From Uloborus plumipes (Eukaryota > Arthropoda > Arachnida > Araneae > Uloboridae), in the NCBI GenBank assembly GCA_038373865.1, contig JAXGGA010002204.1:62001-126000 (forward strand): 64,000 nucleotides of DNA, written 5' to 3'. The notes beneath the pieces are model-generated. The model was not told the DNA's origin. It did not search any database and worked only from the letters and a program-made list of their open reading frames with translations. A program made the translations under genes and the position numbers. Positions 34,201-47,022 of this stretch are shown in pieces; position 1 is the stretch's first letter; every line of letters begins with the position of its first letter.

Positions 34201-34484
34201 CATATGTTTGAATGCTATTTTTAAGTAAAAAATTAAAAATTGCTGTCAACTTGATAATAGTTGCCGTTCGTTTAATGAAGTAAGTTACCCTTTAAAAGCA
34301 GTAAAGAAGTACCTCCGAATGTTAAATTACATTTTAATTAACAAAATTTAGTGTAAGTCATGCAACAACACTCTTACTTAAGCAACCCGTATCGCTTACC
34401 ACAAGGAGACGCGATTTATACTCACATTCTAAACAATCCTGCCTAGTATATAGCAGTATAAGACATGCATCTCACGATTTTATT
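28284..34484. other. AT-rich intergenic DNA
   Basis: No gene was recognised in 6.2 kb. It holds an (AAATAAAATA)n tract at about 30630-30775 and the 16 bp palindrome AGAACATGCATGTTCT near 30267. Open frames up to 104 codons are low-complexity and AT-driven. Confidence 0.5.
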
Positions 34485-34808
34485 GAAAAAACTGTAACAA
34501 ATTGCTCATTGTACGGTATTAAAATGTAAAATTGCTAATTTTATAGTAATAAACTGTAAAATTGCTAATTTCACAGTTTATTACTATGCATTTTACAGTT
34601 TTAAGCTGTTACCTCTGCTGCCAGTATTAAAATGTTGTTTTTACAGTATAATACAGCTAGTTTTGTGGTAATAAATTAAAATTGTAGTAATAAACTGTAG
34701 AATTGCTTTCTTACAACAATAAACTAAAATTGCTAATTTTACAGTTTATTACTGTTCATTTTATTTTTAAACTGGAACCTCTGCTGCCAGTATTAAACTG
34801 TAAAAATA

Positions 34809-34842
<34 letters not shown>

Positions 34843-34848
34843 AGTGTA
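34485..34848. mobile_element. Palindrome-rich MITE family, copy 6
   Basis: Modules AACTGTAAAATTGCTAATTT, TTTTACAGTTTTAAGCTG, GCTGCCAGTATTA and TTTTACAGTTTATTACTGT appear in the order of copy 3, ending in a T-run and GCAGTGTA. The left terminus is degraded. The central TTTTTACAGTATAATACAGC block is present. Confidence 0.7.
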
Positions 34849-37800
34849 CTGAACCCATGTGAAAATAGAAGGGTCCAGGGCTAAAAAAATTGTTCAGTAA
34901 TAGTATATATGAATATATTAGGTTGGATGAATATAGCTGGCCTTTTTTCACCTAAATGTAGCCTTTCGAGTTTAAAATCAGAAAAGAAATTTTAACATGA
35001 TACATCTAAGTATCACCATAAAGTATTTTTCTAGGGTTTTTTTGGAGGGCAGGCATCTCAAATAGGTTTATCAAACTTCTTAAGTAAGGAAGCCTTTTTT
35101 TAAAAAATCCATCACTTTCAAAAAATATAAAAGTAACAAAAAAAAGAAAAGAAAAAAAAAAACTTAAAAATCCAGAATTTTAAATTCTCACTGTCGTGCG
35201 TAAAGGCTTCGTGCTGATCAGCTAGTACCATAAAAAATTATAAAGCAAGCAACGAAACATATGTTCTTGTGTTCAAATCAATCTTATTTTGATAAATTTT
35301 CTATACTTTTGAGTGTGGTTCACGCAATGCCCATTATTACGAAGGGTATCAGTTACTACCGTTCCTGTCTGCGTAAGTTGCGTGCTACAGTAAATTACGA
35401 TCTAACTTGCATCGAAAACATGGGACTGTATTTTCATTAGCGTAAGATTAAAAAAATAATGCTACAGAGGAAAACAAAGACACTTTTTCGATACATATAC
35501 TTGAAAACACTTTTAAATGTGCCCCAATTGAGTCTCCTGCAAAAAATGTCTGTGTACAAATTTCTCAAGGCTTAATGTTTAATTTTAACAATTAATTTTT
35601 TTCTACTTTCATTTTTCTTTTTTTCTAATGTGTATTCAGACGATATCATTTAGACAGTCATTAAATACTATATTGTTCGCTTAATTGAATGAATATTTGG
35701 TTCTTAATATAGGTACAAATATAAATAAATAATTCAACACGTGAAAAAATGTTATAAAAAAAGGTTACAAGAAAACAAGAAAGATGTGTCCAAGGTACTG
35801 ATTTACGTTTGAATAAGTTTTGGTTTCTATCTTTTTTTTCACTTGTTTCACAATTGCTAACTTAACTAATTTTTTCGATTATTTCTATTTAAACGAACTT
35901 TTGTTCATAGATATTAGATCAGTCATTAAAAAATCTGCAATTTTAAGCAATTATTTGCTTTTCAACGTGTAGTGAAATGCCTATTTAATACCAGTTTAAC
36001 ATTTAGATGTTTCTGTACTTACATTTTATTATCAAATCATTCTTCGTATATTTATAAGTATTATTAGTATTTATTCTATTTATGCGTTTATTCTATTGGT
36101 TTGAACTGAATAGTTACAGTTTTTTTATAAATAAAACTGTTATCCGAATGTTATATAATTGGACACTATTCGTATTAGTACTTTACTAAAAATAAAGAAA
36201 TATATTTAATTACCAGGTTATTTTTTCTGATATTCAATATTAATTTCGATATTACTAATATAATTACAGTTTTTTTTTCTTACGAACTTTTTGAAAAAAA
36301 AATCAAATGATAGCTGTTTCAACAAATAAAGTTTTTTACGGAAAGTGTTAAAAAATGATATAACCCACAATTTACTCTTAAAGTAAAATATTTATTTATT
36401 TTGAAACAGCATTATCAACTTTTGTCATTTTTTCTACTATTATTATTTATTAAGTTATAAATGCTGCAGAGAAGACGTTAGAATATATATTTTTAACTGA
36501 ACCTATATTGGATATCAGCTTTTTAATCATTTGTTAATTCTAAAATTCTCTCTAAGACCATGTTCGAAAACAGTCTTTAAAAATCAGCTGTTTCAACAAA
36601 TTAAGTTTTTCATGATAAGTGTTTAAAATAAGTCACAATAAAAAAATCATTAAAAGAAAAATATTTTTTAAACAATACGATCAAACTGGACCTGTCATAA
36701 AGTTCAATATACATTTTCATTTTGCAATTGTGAAAGGCATCATCACATTTTTACTGAAATCATTTCACTATTAATGATATATTTTTCCCACAAAACTACG
36801 ACACTGGAGATTATTTTATCAGTCATTATTTCAGTTATCATACACAGAAAACAGGGATCTTCTTATTATACCATAAGTTCTATTCACAAAACGAATGCAA
36901 AAAAAAAAAGAATCAATTATAATTGGATTAATATTTAATTTGTTTTGTAATTAAGGAAAAAGAGTTTCTGAAACTCATATAAAGTGTATTTATTATTTTT
37001 ACGTATTGAATGTATTAATCATGCTCTTGAGAGCATTTTATATTTCATTAAATAAAATGATTGCGGCAATATCTATTTCGAAATAAGAGTACTTTCTTTT
37101 TTTACAAAATAATTATATATTTTAAAATTATATCATAGAACACACCTGCATGAAATACATCAACAAGCTTGAAAACAGAAGTAGTCATGCTAAACTAGTC
37201 GGGCGTAAGACAGGTGAAACTTTTAATGAAATAATAATGTCATTAATTAACTGCAATTACGCTTTCCAGAAAAATAACAAGCTACAATCAGTAGCGACTT
37301 TTGCCCACACTGATGACTGCCAATGATGTTTCAGTAAAAAAGAAACGAATTGGGAGGTCAGAGCAGATTAATGGATTGGAAAATCGTGAGGCCCCTGTTC
37401 TTTATATTACACACGTTTTCACACTTAATTATCATTTGCGTGATAGTCATCATTGTCTTTTCCTAAAATTGTACCAATTGAGCTTTTTGCAGAAAATGTC
37501 TGTGTACAAATTTATCAAGGTTTAATTCCTAATTTTAACAATTTTTAGTTTTCTGCTTTCATTTTTTTTTTTTTATTTATTATTTTTATTTTTATTCTTG
37601 CATCAAAATTTAGTTGGTAAAAAGTTCTGTTGTATGACAGTAAAGTCAAAAGATTGAAACAATATGTTTAAAATTTCATTTTCGGTGCTAAAAACTTATA
37701 CGATTTACTAAAAGAAACTATGCTAAATTTGATAAAAAAATAAATATTTATGGATTATATTAACTTTAAAACACACTCTTTTAAAAATGTTAATCTTAAT

Positions 37801-40300
37801 AAGTGGGGCCGTAGCATTTTAAATAAGTTAGTTAAAATCGGGTGTTTCAAGTTAGCTGATTTTTTTTTAAAACTTCGGATTAAAACATTAACAGGACTTC
37901 GATTTTTTTTTGTACAGATACATGATGAGAAAATTAATCTATCCCCCAAATAAATACCATGAAATGTAATACATGTTGATTACATTTTGTCTTTTCACCC
38001 AATTAAAATTGAGCTGGGCTTTTGTGAACATGTCCTTAGTAGGCGCATCAACATGAGCCCAAATTAGCTCCATGGAGCTTTCTTTTCTAGTTAAACCTTT
38101 ACTGGTGAATTATAAACACCGACATCAAAACTTAATACCAAAGAATATATATTAATATTACTTTATTAGCAAACAATCAATTAAGCGAATGATTAAATAC
38201 ATTTATTAAATGACTTTTCCACCATAAAAAACTTCCTTTGAAACATTTTTAATACCTATCAATTTTTATTCAGAATTTCACACAAATTTTGGGTTATAAT
38301 TATCAGAATCATCCTAGGTGTCCACACTAATCCCTTGTCCACAATACTCCCACTTTCTTCCGAAAAGTACTAGTAGCATAATATCCGTTCAAAAATAGTA
38401 GTAGTTCTTAATTTACTTTAGAAGTAACTAGTGAAAGTAAAACTGTTGACTTTTGTCACAGAACCTTAGGCAAGGGCGGATATGCAAATTTTTCTAGAAG
38501 GGGGTGATTGATTGACTTAACTCTTACTACGTATTGGATTCACACATGGCGATAGACTGGGAGAGGGGGTGTCACATTATTTTGATTTACAAGGTCAAAA
38601 ATATTAATGCCTATCCAAGAAGGGGGAGGAAGGAGGTCCCCGAACGTATTTCTCTCATTTTTCGTTGCAAAAGGTATTTTAAAATTTGTGTTTTTAGAGC
38701 TCTAACTGCGTAATAATTCTGGAGGTATGTTTAAAACATCCCTACTCTTACATTATCAAATGTCGCCAAAATTTCGTAAAATTACCAAAGGGTCCCTGAA
38801 CCCCGTCCTTCCCCCTAACGTCATCAAAGATGGACTCTACACTTGAGTATTTAGGAGTTCCATTTCGAAACATTGCTTTTGCAATATCCCTCAAGGGTGG
38901 GGCGATCGCCCCCATCGCCCTTGACTTTATGGATCCAGAAAACCTTGAAAAGGAGCTGAAGCAACTATTGAAAATTAAAAATAAAAAGAAAAACGTTTAA
39001 AGGAACTTTCTTTGTAATACCTCCAAATAAATACAAATACCCCAACGAATCTGAAGAGAATGCCAATTACAATTGCTTTCGAAACAATCTCTAATAAAAA
39101 TCGAAGAAGTCGTGACTGGACAAAAAATAAATGAATGATCCAATCTTAAAGAATTATAAGGAAGTACTCAGTTAACTCCCTACCAAGTAACACAAAATGA
39201 TTAATCACCCGCACTTCCTTGCAGCTGTTTCACTGTCAAGACATATTTTTGGCGTTTTTAATTCTTAAGTTTAAGTAGCGAAGAAAATTTCCATTTCAGG
39301 GAATATTAAAAACTTGGGGCAGTGGAAGATAATGTTTTTCGATATGAATGGAAAACTTTTGCAATGACGTAATTGGTTTTTTCACGATCATTAATCATCC
39401 GTATCACACGCGAGAGTAAATAGCTCGTTTATCGTGAGATTAATAAAGTAAGTGTCTTTATGAATGAATAATGTAAAAGTTTAGTATTTTGTTAAATAGC
39501 TCTTTTTTTTCTTACTTCAAAGTTTTCTACAATCAGTAATCAAATTAAGCCCAGCCCTCTAAAATTTAGAAGAGAACAGAGTTTCAAACCAATTAGGATA
39601 AAATCGAAAAGAAAAAAAAAGTACAAATGAGAATCAAACACAACTGAGGATAGTAAAAAAAAGATAATAAATAAATACAATCGTGGATTATAAAATATTA
39701 AATCGAATACAAAAAGAAAAAAACAAGTAAGCAATATTAAACAAGGAGAAAATCTTATTTTTCTATAACAGCAAAAGTTAAAAATAAGTAAAAATAAATA
39801 AATAAATGAAGAGTTTTAAAAAAAGAAGAAAAAAAAACTGAAAATAATCAAAAATCTCCAGACCAATACCACTAAGCAATCAAAAAATTCGAGTAAACAG
39901 AAAACCTGGAACAGTTGAAATATCAATCAAAGTAAAAGTAAGCAGTGAACTTTTCCAAGAGTGGGGGTTAAAAGTGGGGGATAAATACGAAATAAGTGAA
40001 TGTAATGAATATTTCTAAAAAAATAGGGATAATAAGAAATATTTAAGGACACTTATGTCAGAAAATATTACTGGGTTATTTAATTTTTTGACAATATAAT
40101 AAAATGCAAACAGAAAAGGGGACCAACGTTCCCTGACCCTTCTGAAAGCTCGAAAATCTGTTTATAATCTTTTTTTTTATTTGAGCAATACATTATAATT
40201 ATTAGTATTTTAATTATCAGATAATTTACCTAAAAGTGTATTTAAATACAGGATAAAGGTATAATTTTATCTGTATTATCAAAATTCTTTAGGTAAACAT
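34849..40300. other. AT-rich intergenic DNA
   Basis: No gene was recognised. There are two diverged copies of a 110 bp segment (35518-35630 and 37463-37580), two of an ATAGCTGTTTCAACAAAT segment (36308 and 36584), and a GC-richer worn patch at 38466-38940 with GGGGCGATCGCCCCC (38899-38913), probably an old element. Confidence 0.45.
35518..35630. repeat. Low-copy direct repeat, first copy (second at 37463-37580)
   Basis: CAATTGAG, AAAATGTCTGTGTACAAATT and TTTAATTTTAACAATT recur in order at 37463-37580 with few changes. Both copies end in a TTTTT-rich tract, suggesting a retro-insert tail. Family unknown. Confidence 0.6.
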
Positions 40301-40455
40301 AAGGGCCTGATTCTACATCAGCAGAAAACCGACAGAAACCGAAGGCAGAAACCGAAAATCCGAGTACTTTCCATTTCCTTTAAATTCACTACCCGGATTT
40401 TCAGTTTCTGTCTTCGGTTTCGGCCGGTTTTCTGCTGATGTGGAGCTATACCCTT
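40301..40455. mobile_element. Palindromic MITE, related to 21103-21263
   Basis: The left half (CTACATCAGCAGAAAACCG, CAGAAACCGAAGGCAGAAAC, CGAAAATCCG) is inverted in the right half (CGGATTTTCAGTTTCTG, CTTCGGTTTCGGCCGG, TTTTCTGCTGATGTGGAG). The outer TAAGGG is mirrored by CCCTTA. Nearly the whole element can fold into one hairpin. Confidence 0.8.
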
Positions 40456-43400
40456 ACTTATAGGTGGTTTTTGTAAATTTTTTTTCAATGGGCAGAACAT
40501 TTTGTCCACTTTGTTGAAAAATTAAGTGTTGAAATAAATTATTTATATTAAATTATTCTTAAAAATTCTTCATGAGACGTTATAATATCAAAGCGGATAG
40601 TTAAAACTTTGAAAATGAGGCAAGACATGAAAAATAAACTTTTCTGTGTTTCCAGTCAAATATTGCAGCTATTCTGCACCTTTTATTTAATTTTTGGAAC
40701 AAGCACGTTCTCTTCACTACTTAAGAAGTGACGAAGATGCTCAAATCTATTGTTTTTGAGCTGTTAAATGTGCAACGGGCTTATTCATATGCGCTCTCCT
40801 GTTGGGGCACATGTGAACAATCTATTACAGAAAAATAATGCTCTAATAAGCAGATTCAAAACATAACATGAGTTAATGCTGCTTGTAATTAGTTGCTTTA
40901 ACTAGTATGTACCATAAATTTGAGTACACACATAAGCATAAAGTTGTATCACGCCAAAACTCCTTATAAGCTGTTTAAGTATAACCTTAATAGATATTTC
41001 ATATGTCCAACAAAATCCATCCGAAATTCCTCCAAGAGTATTTAAATGTAATTCACGTTTGGATTTCAAACAAAATTTGTTCACGAAGACATCTATTTAT
41101 ACACCAGGAAGTCTTTTGCATCGACTACTATTAAAACGCTAATGGAGGTTTTTAAATTTTACATTTAAAAAATAAGTATTTCATATTGAATTTTCCTGAA
41201 ACATTATATCTAAATAGCACAGATAATGCAATTCACGTTGTTAATACAAAAGCTTTTCGTAAATGCCTTTGACGAAAATCTCTATCTATTATGAAGAAAG
41301 TCTGGCACGCACCAAATAGAAAAATAAATTAAAGTAATAAGCGAATTCTGATATTTTAAACATATCTCTAGAATCACCGGTAACAAGACCCTAAAGGCTT
41401 TGAAAGGAAAAAAAATCAGAAACAGCTTACCATGTTGTTGGACCAAAGCCCAAAGAATTTGCCACTAAATCTCCTCTTTTCGCATTAATCAACACACAGG
41501 AGAGTAGAAAATTTTATTTTTTTTTACTTTTTATCTTCAAATTTCTACAGGAAATGGGATCAACCTTTTCAACTTCTAGTTAGTTATATATTGCTCCGGA
41601 AAAAAAATGTTGCGAATATCTACGTTTTCTATCAAAATCTAATTTATCTTGGATGCTGACATGTAGAATTAAAGACTTAGTTACCAGCCGTGAAGCTATC
41701 AAGTTTAAAATTGAGTTAAAATCTCTCTTTTCAGAAAGTGTTCAATGAAGCAATTATTTTTAATTTTAAGAGTTTTCTTTAAAAAAAGTTTAGTTCCTAA
41801 CTAAATAAATCGCTTATTGTACTGAATCTGAGTGCTTTAAAAGGTGTACATTTGGCAAATGGTACGCTTTAGGTTGTTCGCTTGTTTTTTTATTTGATGC
41901 GCCTTGTAAAGATTGTTGAAGTTATTATGAAGCAATTGTAAGCGTATTTCCTTTAAGCTATTGTGAAGCAACTGGAAGCACATTTTTCATCACGCTTATT
42001 ATGAAGCAATGGTAAGCACATTTTTATGAAGTAATTATGAAGCAATTGTAAGCACATTTTTGTCAAGTAATTATGAAGCAATTGTAAGCACATTTTCTTT
42101 AAATTTATTAAATATAAAATGTTTCAAATTACTTATAACGAGTTTAAAAAGTCAGTTTTTGAAGATCTGATTGCAATTGTAATAAAGGATTTCATTGAGT
42201 ATGGTGTGGCATTAAATATTACGTCTAGTTCAACTGTAATTTACATAATACATAGCAGAGTCAGGAAATATGCTTAGTTTTTTTGTAGTGTTACAAGTCA
42301 TTTACACTTTTTATGAAATCAAATATCATTTTACACGAAATTAAACAGTGCATATAATGGTAAATTAATTTTAAATGGTTAAAAATGTGAAAAGTTCTCA
42401 AAAGAAATATATTTCTATAAACTTACACATGTTAAAAAGTTTCTTCACAATGTTTTAATAAATAAGAAATTGTAGTCTATTTAGCTATTTTCAAAGCCTA
42501 TTTCAAGATCTGTGATAGATTTTGAACTTAAAAATAAATTTAAAGTAATGGACGCCACATCGTCATTCGATCGTTTGGATTGAAAGTAACACGAGACGAA
42601 TTCAATTTTTCCACCTGGCAACAAGACTATTACAGAAGATTCGATTTTCTTTCATAAGTTAGAAACTTGGCCATCGGAAATTGATAAAAAGAAGAAAAAA
42701 AAGAAAGGAAAATTGGAATTCGATAAACAAATAGGATAGTGCTTCTTTTTATACTTCGACAGCACATCTGACTCCTTCCCATTGTAGAAAAAGTAAGGTA
42801 AAATATTTTGCTAACTATATTAGAAACGTTTATCAATAGTATTCCTTAGACAATTAGATTTAGAGCAGTCATTTACTTATAACAGTATAATTATCAAATA
42901 TTTCTTCTATTCATTCTGTTAAATATATTTTAAAGAAGAATGAAGTTCACTATGTTTCATGTACCAGAACATCAGTAAAATAATATCCTTACGAAATTGA
43001 ACAGATTGTAACTAAGCAACTCATTGTAACTAAAGCGTAAATTGTAAAGATCAACAACTTATGCTTTTTCTTGACAATTAATGCTTTATATATGTTCATT
43101 TTTTATTTTACTCGTTTTTTAGTAAAAGTTTTAAATATTTTTCCTTTATTGACTAAATTATTTAGTTTAAAAGTAACTGCGCTTGCAGAAAGTATTTTCC
43201 TCTCAAAAATGATACAATAAGAAATCATTTTTATACTGCAAATATTTAAGTCATATTCCTTTTTTCTTTACGGTGATCAATAAATTAGGTGAGTATTAAA
43301 AAGGAAAACGATTCATTACAAGTTGTGTTTTTCAAAATAATGAGAGTCTGTTATTAAAACGTATAACTGCAAGAAAATATATTTATATGTAGTTAAAGTT

Positions 43401-43470
43401 TTCTTAATAATGGAGGTTGTTCTTAGTCAAAGGAACTACTTTTAATCATTGATATCGATAGAATAAGCAA
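40456..43470. other. AT-rich intergenic DNA
   Basis: No gene was recognised apart from the tandem repeat listed next. Confidence 0.5.
41921..42097. repeat. Degenerate tandem repeat, about five units of 34-42 bp
   Basis: The core TTATGAAGCAATTGTAAGCA followed by CATTTTT is repeated about five times with variable spacers. Confidence 0.8.
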
Positions 43471-43618
43471 GCAAAAATAAATAAATAAACAAACAAATAA
43501 ATAAATAAAAAATAAATAAAAAATAAACAAACAAATAAATAAATAAAAAATAAATAAAAAAATAAACAAACAAATAAATAAATAAAAAATAAATAAATTA
43601 ATAAGTAAATAAAAATAA
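43471..43618. repeat. AAATAAAC/AAATAAAT minisatellite
   Basis: A unit of about 50 bp, AAATAAACAAACAAATAAAT followed by AAAT/AAAAAT variants, is repeated about three times. Confidence 0.85.
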
Positions 43619-43754
43619 CATGGAGTGAGTAAATACTTTCATTTTCCCATCAGTTTGTTCTTAATTATTTTCTTTAATGACTAGTTTCTAAAACAGAGTG
43701 AGGTCTCATATGACGTCGCAAATAAGGAAACAGTAGTGTAATATCAGGCCCACG

Positions 43755-43900
43755 CACCAACCATTTTGGATCTCCGGTCTTCCTAACTCTGCAACAGTGA
43801 CAAAACCAATCAAAAATGCCGGCTCGTCAATCAAGTTGAATTACTTGGAGCTTTTTATCAATTTGTGACGTCAGCAATAAAAATGAAACAGCGACTGATC
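43755..43900. repeat. Dispersed repeat shared with 8185-8345
   Basis: CAACCATTTTGGATCTCCGG, CTCTGCAA, AATGCCGGCTCGTC and TTTGTGACGTCAGCAATAAA appear in the same order as in the other copy. It directly abuts the ATT microsatellite. Family unknown. Confidence 0.5.
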
Positions 43901-43912
43901 GCCTTTTCAGTA

Positions 43913-44074
<162 letters not shown>

Positions 44075-44344
44075 TCATTTATTTATCAATTTTTTTTTTG
44101 TTTTGAAGGAAAGAAAATGAATCAAAATTTAGAAGAAAGTAATTAACCTCATATTTTTTAGTATGTTCTTTCAAAATCTTAACGGGTTTTTCCTAATGGT
44201 TTCATGTAATAAATTTCGGCTCTAAGTATTGTCTTGTTTGTTTTGTTAATATCCAGTTTTTGCTATTTATACTGTCTTTTGTTCCTCCGTGTTGCTTTTA
44301 TCGGATGATTCTTTATCCTAAAGTTCACACTTCTTGCATTGAAA

Positions 44345-44465
44345 AAGGTAGCCCCTTGTAGCCCCGAAACATGTGTCTGCAGTATACCTGTACATTCGTG
44401 CTTATTTAATGTTGGATTAAAACTTCACATCAATCGCACAAAGGTATTTCTTTTATCCAACTATA
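44345..44465. repeat. Dispersed repeat sharing CCCCGAAACATGTGTC with 16606-16716
   Basis: GTAGCCCCTTGTAGCCCCG-AAACATGTGTC is followed about 85 bp later by ATCGCACAAAGGTATT, the inverse arrangement of the 16.6 kb copy. AGCCCC repeats next to CGAAAC recall Penelope-type ends; this is unproven. Confidence 0.4.
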
Positions 44466-45192
44466 TAGATTTCTAACTAAGTAATTGGGCAAAAATGATT
44501 ATTCACTGGTCAGATTAGCCTATAAAGTATTTAACGCACATTAAAACATTTAAAAGTATCATCAGTAAGAAGACTTTCATGAGCGATTCGCCCTCAGCTT
44601 GGATGTAGCAGTTCCAGATCGAAGAGTCAAAGAGAAGGGCAAAATAGCACGTTACAATATTTGACGCGAAAGAGTTGCAAGAATTGCAAGTGAACAACCT
44701 GTCCGGCCTTTGCTTCCAATTATATTCTCTAGCCAATGGTTTTTAATTGATTTCGGAAACTTTCTAGTAAGTCAGGAAAATGCAGGGTTTTTTTTTTCTA
44801 TACTCATCTAAGTTTTTTTGGAAGGCTCTTAAATTATTTTAGAAACACGACTAACTCTGATTCAGGAGGATTTTTAATTTTTCAGTTATGTTCTGAGTTT
44901 TTTTTAGAACGCTTATAGATTTTTAGCAGACTTTTTTCCAACATTTTGCCAGTTATACTGTTGACAGATATTAAGCACATGAGCTTGTTTTCTATTATTT
45001 CTCAGAAACGTTTCAAAATATTTTTACAGTGTAAAATTGCAATTTTAAGTTGTCATCATGGTTCGAGGCTTTTTTGTTTCTTTTTTTGCAAACGAGAATT
45101 TTTTTTCTTTTTCATCTTTATTATAGTGTTGTTTGTTAAAAAGCAACACCGTGAAGGAATAATTCGAATGAAATGAAATTTGCACAAAATGT
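44466..45192. other. AT-rich intergenic DNA
   Basis: No gene was recognised. A 73-codon minus-strand frame at 44515-44736 has no identifiable domain. Confidence 0.4.
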
Positions 45193-46319
45193 TAACTATA
45201 GAATGTTCTTCTTCTTCTTCCTTGGCGCTACAGTCTTTGGCAGACCAAGGCCGTCTCAATAAGTTTCCGCCATTTTGCCTTGTTCGACGCAACTGATCTC
45301 CATCCACCAGCGCCAATCATTTGGAGATCTTTCTCAATACAGTCCATCCATCTAGTGTGTGATCGACCTCTCCTTCTGGTTCCATCTGGTTTTGAGAAGG
45401 TCACCTTTTTTGTTGGGTCATTGTCATCAGATCTGTAAAGATGGCCAAGCCAACTGATGCGGTTTGCTTTAATTACATGGATAATATCTGGTTGTTTGTA
45501 AAATTTCTTATAAATTTCAAAGTTAAAAAGAGTGCACCACCTGTTGTTTTCTTTAACGGCACCAAAGATCCGTCTCATGATTTTTCTTTCAAATACCAGC
45601 AACTTATTCTCTTCGGACTTAGTAAGAGCCCAGCACTCGCTTCCATAGGTTAATACTGGTCGTAAGAGCGTTTTATAGATGTTAATTTTTGTACTTTGTC
45701 GGAGAAGCCTATTTTTCAACTGGCTTCTCAAGCCAAAGTAGCATTTATTTGCCATAGCAAGGCGGCTGTTGATTTCAACGCTGATGTTGTTGTTTCTACT
45801 AATGACGCTTCCAAGATATTTGAACTCTTCCACTGCTTCAAATGAATAACCATTGAATATCAGTGGGGTAGGATCAAAGCTTTTATTAGTAATTTCTAAG
45901 TATTTAGTCTTCTCTGCATTAATACAGAGTCCCATTGCCTTTGATGCTACTTCGAGAGATTCGAAAGCCTCAATTACAGCTCGTTTAGATCTGCTGATAA
46001 TATCGATGTCGTCAGCGTACGCTAGAATCTGAATTGATCTTTGAAAAATTGTACCTCGAGTGTTTATTCCAGATGATCTAATAACATTCTCTAGTGCAAT
46101 ATTGAAAAGAATACATGCAAGAGAGTCTCCTTGTCTCAACCCTTTGTCAGTGTAGAAGGAGTTAGAGTATTCGCTCTTCATTTTCACTCTGCATTTAACT
46201 CTGCTGAGCGTTGCTTTTGTTAGAGAAACTAGATTCCTTGGGACTCCGAGTTCTTCCATTGCTTCAAATAGTTTTTCTCTTTTAATACTGTCATATGCAG
46301 CCTATAACTATAGAATGTT
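45193..46319 (-). mobile_element. 5'-truncated non-LTR retrotransposon with 15 bp target duplication
   Basis: The insert 45208-46304 lies between identical TAACTATAGAATGTT copies (45193-45207 and 46305-46319). On the minus strand it begins abruptly inside the reverse transcriptase, runs to a stop, and ends after only about 20 bp in a (GAA)n-like tail (CTTCTTCTTCTT on the plus strand). A short 3' UTR with a GAA tail, long duplication and 5' truncation are the marks of target-primed reverse transcription. The perfect duplication and intact frame indicate a recent insertion. Confidence 0.92.
45228..46304 (-). CDS. Reverse transcriptase, C-terminal fragment of a non-LTR element
   Basis: This encodes the C-terminal part of the polymerase of an RTE-like or related non-LTR element. 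The frame is open from the insertion edge (AAYDSIKREKLFEA, reading into MEELGVPRN at 46259) to the TAG at 45228-45230, about 358 codons. The conserved GLRQGDSLACILFN block lies near residues 40-53 of the MEEL-numbered part, and the catalytic Y-A-D-D motif (AYADDIDII) at 81-84. Then come FKYLGSVIS, LTYGSECWALTKSEENKL and the C-terminal ISWLGHLYRS and GRSHTRWMDCIEKDL blocks typical of arthropod elements of this kind. The endonuclease and N-terminal RT fingers are missing through 5' truncation, so it is not expected to be active. Confidence 0.88.
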
Positions 46320-46515
46320 ATGGAAGGTAATAATATTTTAAAGACAGCACGCATGAACTGCCGAGACCTCTAAACTGCTGATGACAGAGTATAAATAGAG
46401 AACTGTAGCAAGACGTTGAAAATAGAGAGTGGTTATTTGTTAGTGGCGAGCGTTTAGTGGGACCTAAGTATTCCTCCACACCAGTATAGATTGACCTTTC
46501 AACAGGTGACAGAAT

Positions 46516-46995
46516 GTGAACTGTGGAGAATCATGGTTCTTACAAAAAAGATTTTCATATCACTCAATAAGCAGTGCACCAAACATAAAGGACTACATCA
46601 GCTGCAATAAATACCTCAGCTGCAAACTTCGCAGCAGCAGGTATGACCGTGAATTTCTAAAGCCTAAAGTCGTGCTCTTCATTCAAGGCATATATGGGGC
46701 TGTTTTTCAACAGAACAATGCACGCCTACATGTTAAAAGACATGTTTGACATTATTTTTCAACCCAACGCGTGCATATTCTTTCTTGGCCTGCTTAGTGG
46801 CTTATATTCCGGATACGCAGCCTATTGAACATGCGTGGACTTTAGTTGGTAGACGTCTCGCTCTTGATCCGCATCCTACAGCTTCAAAAGACAAACTTCT
46901 GCTATACATAAAAACAATATTGAATTATTTTCCCCAAGCAGGCATTAAACAACCATACGCTATTTTCAGCTTCCCGTTACAGCTGTCTTCATAAG
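46516..46995 (+). pseudogene. Broken Tc1-like transposase
   Basis: This is a fragment of a Tc1/mariner transposase. The first frame reads RYDREFLKP then GAVFQQNNARLHVKRHV; QQNNARLH corresponds to QQDNARPH with the second catalytic Asp changed to Asn. After a frame change near 46750-46790 the frame reads IPDTQPIEHAWTLVGRRL, matching the block with the third catalytic acidic residue (PIEHAW). C-terminal similarity continues to about 46940. At least two frame changes and the D-to-N change make it inactive. The N-terminal DNA-binding part and the terminal repeats were not found; 46320-46515 shows nothing definite. Confidence 0.8.
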
Positions 46996-47022
46996 GCTCT
47001 CATCATTAGCTCAGAAGTTGCT

